Assembly: GCA_025924295.1 (NCBI GenBank)
Contig: JAICEG010000234.1
Location: 1 to 8,224 of the forward strand
Length of the DNA stretch: 8,224 nucleotides
Reading direction: 5' to 3'
DNA from: Vicinamibacteria bacterium
GTDB lineage: Bacteria > Acidobacteriota > Vicinamibacteria > Vicinamibacterales > UBA2999
Both the position numbers and the translations under genes were made by a program. The notes under the pieces were generated by a model, which saw only the letters and a program-made list of their open reading frames with translations, did not search any database and was not told where the DNA came from. Numbering within the stretch: the first letter of the stretch is position 1; every line of letters starts with the position of its first letter. This document shows positions 7,580-8,224 of the stretch, piece by piece.

Positions 7580-7974
7580 CGGGCACCTCGCGTCTTCGAT
7601 TTCTCCGCCTGCAGTTTCTTCAGCGTCTGCTCGGCTTCCTTCACGTCTTCGAGCGTCAGGCTGCCCGACTCGATCAGGTGAGCGACCACCGGTTGGCTGC
7701 TGCCGCCGAAGAAATCGAGCATTTCATCGATCAGCCGTCGCTGGGCGGCGCTGCGCGAGACGACCGCTTCGAAGATGTGGGCGTTGCCAATCTTCCTGGT
7801 CCGTCGGATCGCCTGCTTGCTCTCCAGCCGGTAGACCATCGTCTGGACGGTCGTATACGCGGGCCGATCTCTTTCGGGAAAGGCTTCCTGGATCTCGCGG
7901 ACCGAGAGCGCGCCGCCGGTCCACAGCGCGTTCATGATGTGCAACTCGAGCCTGCTCAAACGCGGATGTGCCAC
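7576..7974 (-). CDS. BlaI/MecI-family winged-helix repressor
   Basis: This 132-residue protein has the usual length of BlaI/MecI/CopY-family repressors, cytoplasmic DNA-binding dimers inactivated by cleavage when a partner M56 protease is triggered. Residues 1-70 form the winged helix: LSRLELHIMNALWTGG, then SVREIQEAF, then the recognition-helix region AYTTVQTMVYRLESK at 39-53. Residues 75-120 are the helical dimerisation part, with the family-typical MLDFFGGSSQPVVAHLIES. The start is GTG with a good AGGAGA site; the ATG 42 codons upstream is rejected because the added residues (Cys/Arg-rich) are not family-like and cross the operator. The stop overlaps the next start (ATGA), as in many blaI-blaR pairs. 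It most likely represses its own operon through the palindrome at 8004-8015. The stimulus is unlikely to be a beta-lactam, because the partner lacks a penicillin-binding domain. Confidence 0.93.
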   Translation of the reverse strand: MAHPRLSRLELHIMNALWTGGALSVREIQEAFPERDRPAYTTVQTMVYRLESKQAIRRTRKIGNAHIFEAVVSRSAAQRRLIDEMLDFFGGSSQPVVAHLIESGSLTLEDVKEAEQTLKKLQAEKSKTRGAR

Positions 7975-7978
7975 GTTG

Positions 7979-7984
7979 TCTCCT
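7979..7984 (-). promoter_or_regulatory. Shine-Dalgarno AGGAGA that fixes the GTG start of the repressor
   Basis: AGGAGA reads on the minus strand four bases before the GTG at 7974-7972. It supports this start over an in-frame ATG at 8100, which would place the operator palindrome and both hairpins inside the coding region. Confidence 0.75.
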
Positions 7985-8003
7985 ACTCGCGTGGTCAGAT
8001 CTA

Positions 8004-8027
8004 CTACATATGTAGGTAATCGTGCAA
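8004..8027 (-). promoter_or_regulatory. Candidate promoter and BlaI-type operator
   Basis: CTACATATGTAG at 8004-8015 is a perfect 12-bp palindrome with TACA and TGTA half-sites, the core known for BlaI/MecI operators. It stands out as A/T-rich in a GC-rich region. Read on the minus strand, TTGCAC (8027-8022) resembles a -35 box. The palindrome falls in the spacer and -10 region that follows, 30 bases before the repressor start, so a bound repressor would block RNA polymerase. No good -10 match is obvious, so the exact promoter is uncertain. The palindrome is much better supported. The expected result is autoregulation of the repressor and the genes behind it. Confidence 0.72.
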
Positions 8028-8060
8028 GGGGAGAGCGGTCGAACGGCCGGCAACGAGTGG

Positions 8061-8093
8061 CGGCGCGTTGGCAACAGGATTGCCGACGCGCCG
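8061..8093. other. 14-bp stem-loop upstream of the repressor promoter
   Basis: Bases 8061-8074 pair with 8080-8093 over 14 positions with one G-T pair, around a 5-base loop (8075-8079). The stem is very GC-rich. It lies between the end of the upstream gene and the candidate promoter of the BlaI-type gene. It shares bases 8090-8093 with the next hairpin, so the two cannot both form fully. It could be a terminator without a T-tract, a REP-like repeat, or a structure that insulates the operon from read-through. Confidence 0.45.
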
Positions 8094-8115
8094 GGTCCAA
8101 AGAACAGGACCCGGC
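8090..8115. terminator. Perfect 9-bp hairpin, possible transcription end of the upstream gene
   Basis: GCCGGGTCC at 8090-8098 is exactly complementary to GGACCCGGC at 8107-8115 across an 8-base loop. It begins 13 bases beyond the TAA at 8129. There is no T-run after it in the minus direction, so it is not a textbook intrinsic terminator. It may instead protect a 3' end or be a dispersed palindromic repeat. Its left arm overlaps the neighbouring hairpin. Confidence 0.4.
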
Positions 8116-8128
8116 CTACGCCGGCGGT

Positions 8129-8224
8129 TTAACGAAGCGGCGGTGGGACCGTGCCGCCGTTGGCGCCGGCGCCCGTGATGACCTTCATCGCCAGCGCGAT
8201 CATCGAGCCCACGTCAGCGGCATT
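8129..8224 (-). CDS. C-terminal fragment of an unidentified protein (cut by window edge)
   Basis: An open minus-strand frame enters from the right edge and ends at a TAA at 8131-8129. It gives 31 residues ending in GTVPPPLR, with a hydrophobic stretch SMIALAMKVITGAGA just before a Gly/Pro-rich tail. Third codon positions are mostly G or C, as in the clear genes of this window, which supports real coding. The two hairpins that follow its stop would fit the 3' end of a transcription unit. I do not recognise the family from so short a tail and give no function. The frame could be chance, since only 96 bases are visible. Confidence 0.5.
   Translation of the reverse strand, partial: NAADVGSMIALAMKVITGAGANGGTVPPPLR

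Noticed and set aside
5810..7974. A classical beta-lactamase resistance locus (blaI-blaR1-blaZ)
   Set aside because: The sensor lacks a penicillin-binding domain and no beta-lactamase gene is visible; only the regulatory logic is shared.
7975..8100. N-terminal extension of the repressor from an ATG at 8100
   Set aside because: The extension is not family-like and would cover the operator palindrome and parts of both hairpins. GTG at 7974 with AGGAGA gives the usual family length.

Overview
The window is GC-rich and every supported gene lies on the minus strand, so it is described here from the right edge to the left. The gene set points to Acidobacteriota, perhaps a Vicinamibacteria-like soil lineage: two TIGR03435/DUF3738 'soil-associated' domains, a TIGR03436-type VWFA-related protein, and a large TonB-dependent receptor with an N-terminal carboxypeptidase-regulatory-like domain. 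This placement rests on recognised families, not on a database search.

Layout: (1) 8224-8129, the last 31 codons of an unidentified gene. (2) 8128-7975, a 154-bp intergenic region with two strong overlapping hairpins, then a candidate promoter containing a perfect 12-bp TACA/TGTA-type palindrome, the probable operator of the next gene. (3) 7974-7576, a BlaI/MecI-type repressor. (4) 7579-5810, overlapping it by 4 bp, a BlaR1-like membrane metalloprotease (M56) whose periplasmic C-terminus is a DUF3738 domain rather than a penicillin-binding sensor. (5) A 154-bp gap. (6) 5655-4774, a free secreted DUF3738 protein. (7) 4756-1676, an outer-membrane TonB-type receptor. (8) 1664 to the left edge, a secreted VWA-domain protein cut by the window end. 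It is open for 554 codons without a stop.

The six consecutive same-strand genes are close together: a 4-bp overlap, and gaps of 17 and 11 bp among the last three genes. Items 3-8 therefore look like one operon or two adjacent transcription units under BlaI-type control. My working model, which is inference, is an envelope-sensing circuit. The DUF3738 domain of the M56 protein senses something in the periplasm. The protease then inactivates the repressor. The target genes include a second DUF3738 protein, an outer-membrane receptor and a VWA surface protein. No beta-lactamase is visible, so this is probably not an ordinary resistance locus.

Other unusual features are a 78-bp imperfect inverted repeat that encodes the signal peptide of the VWA gene, a TonB receptor with no recognisable plug domain, and a possible calcium-binding loop inside the VWA domain.
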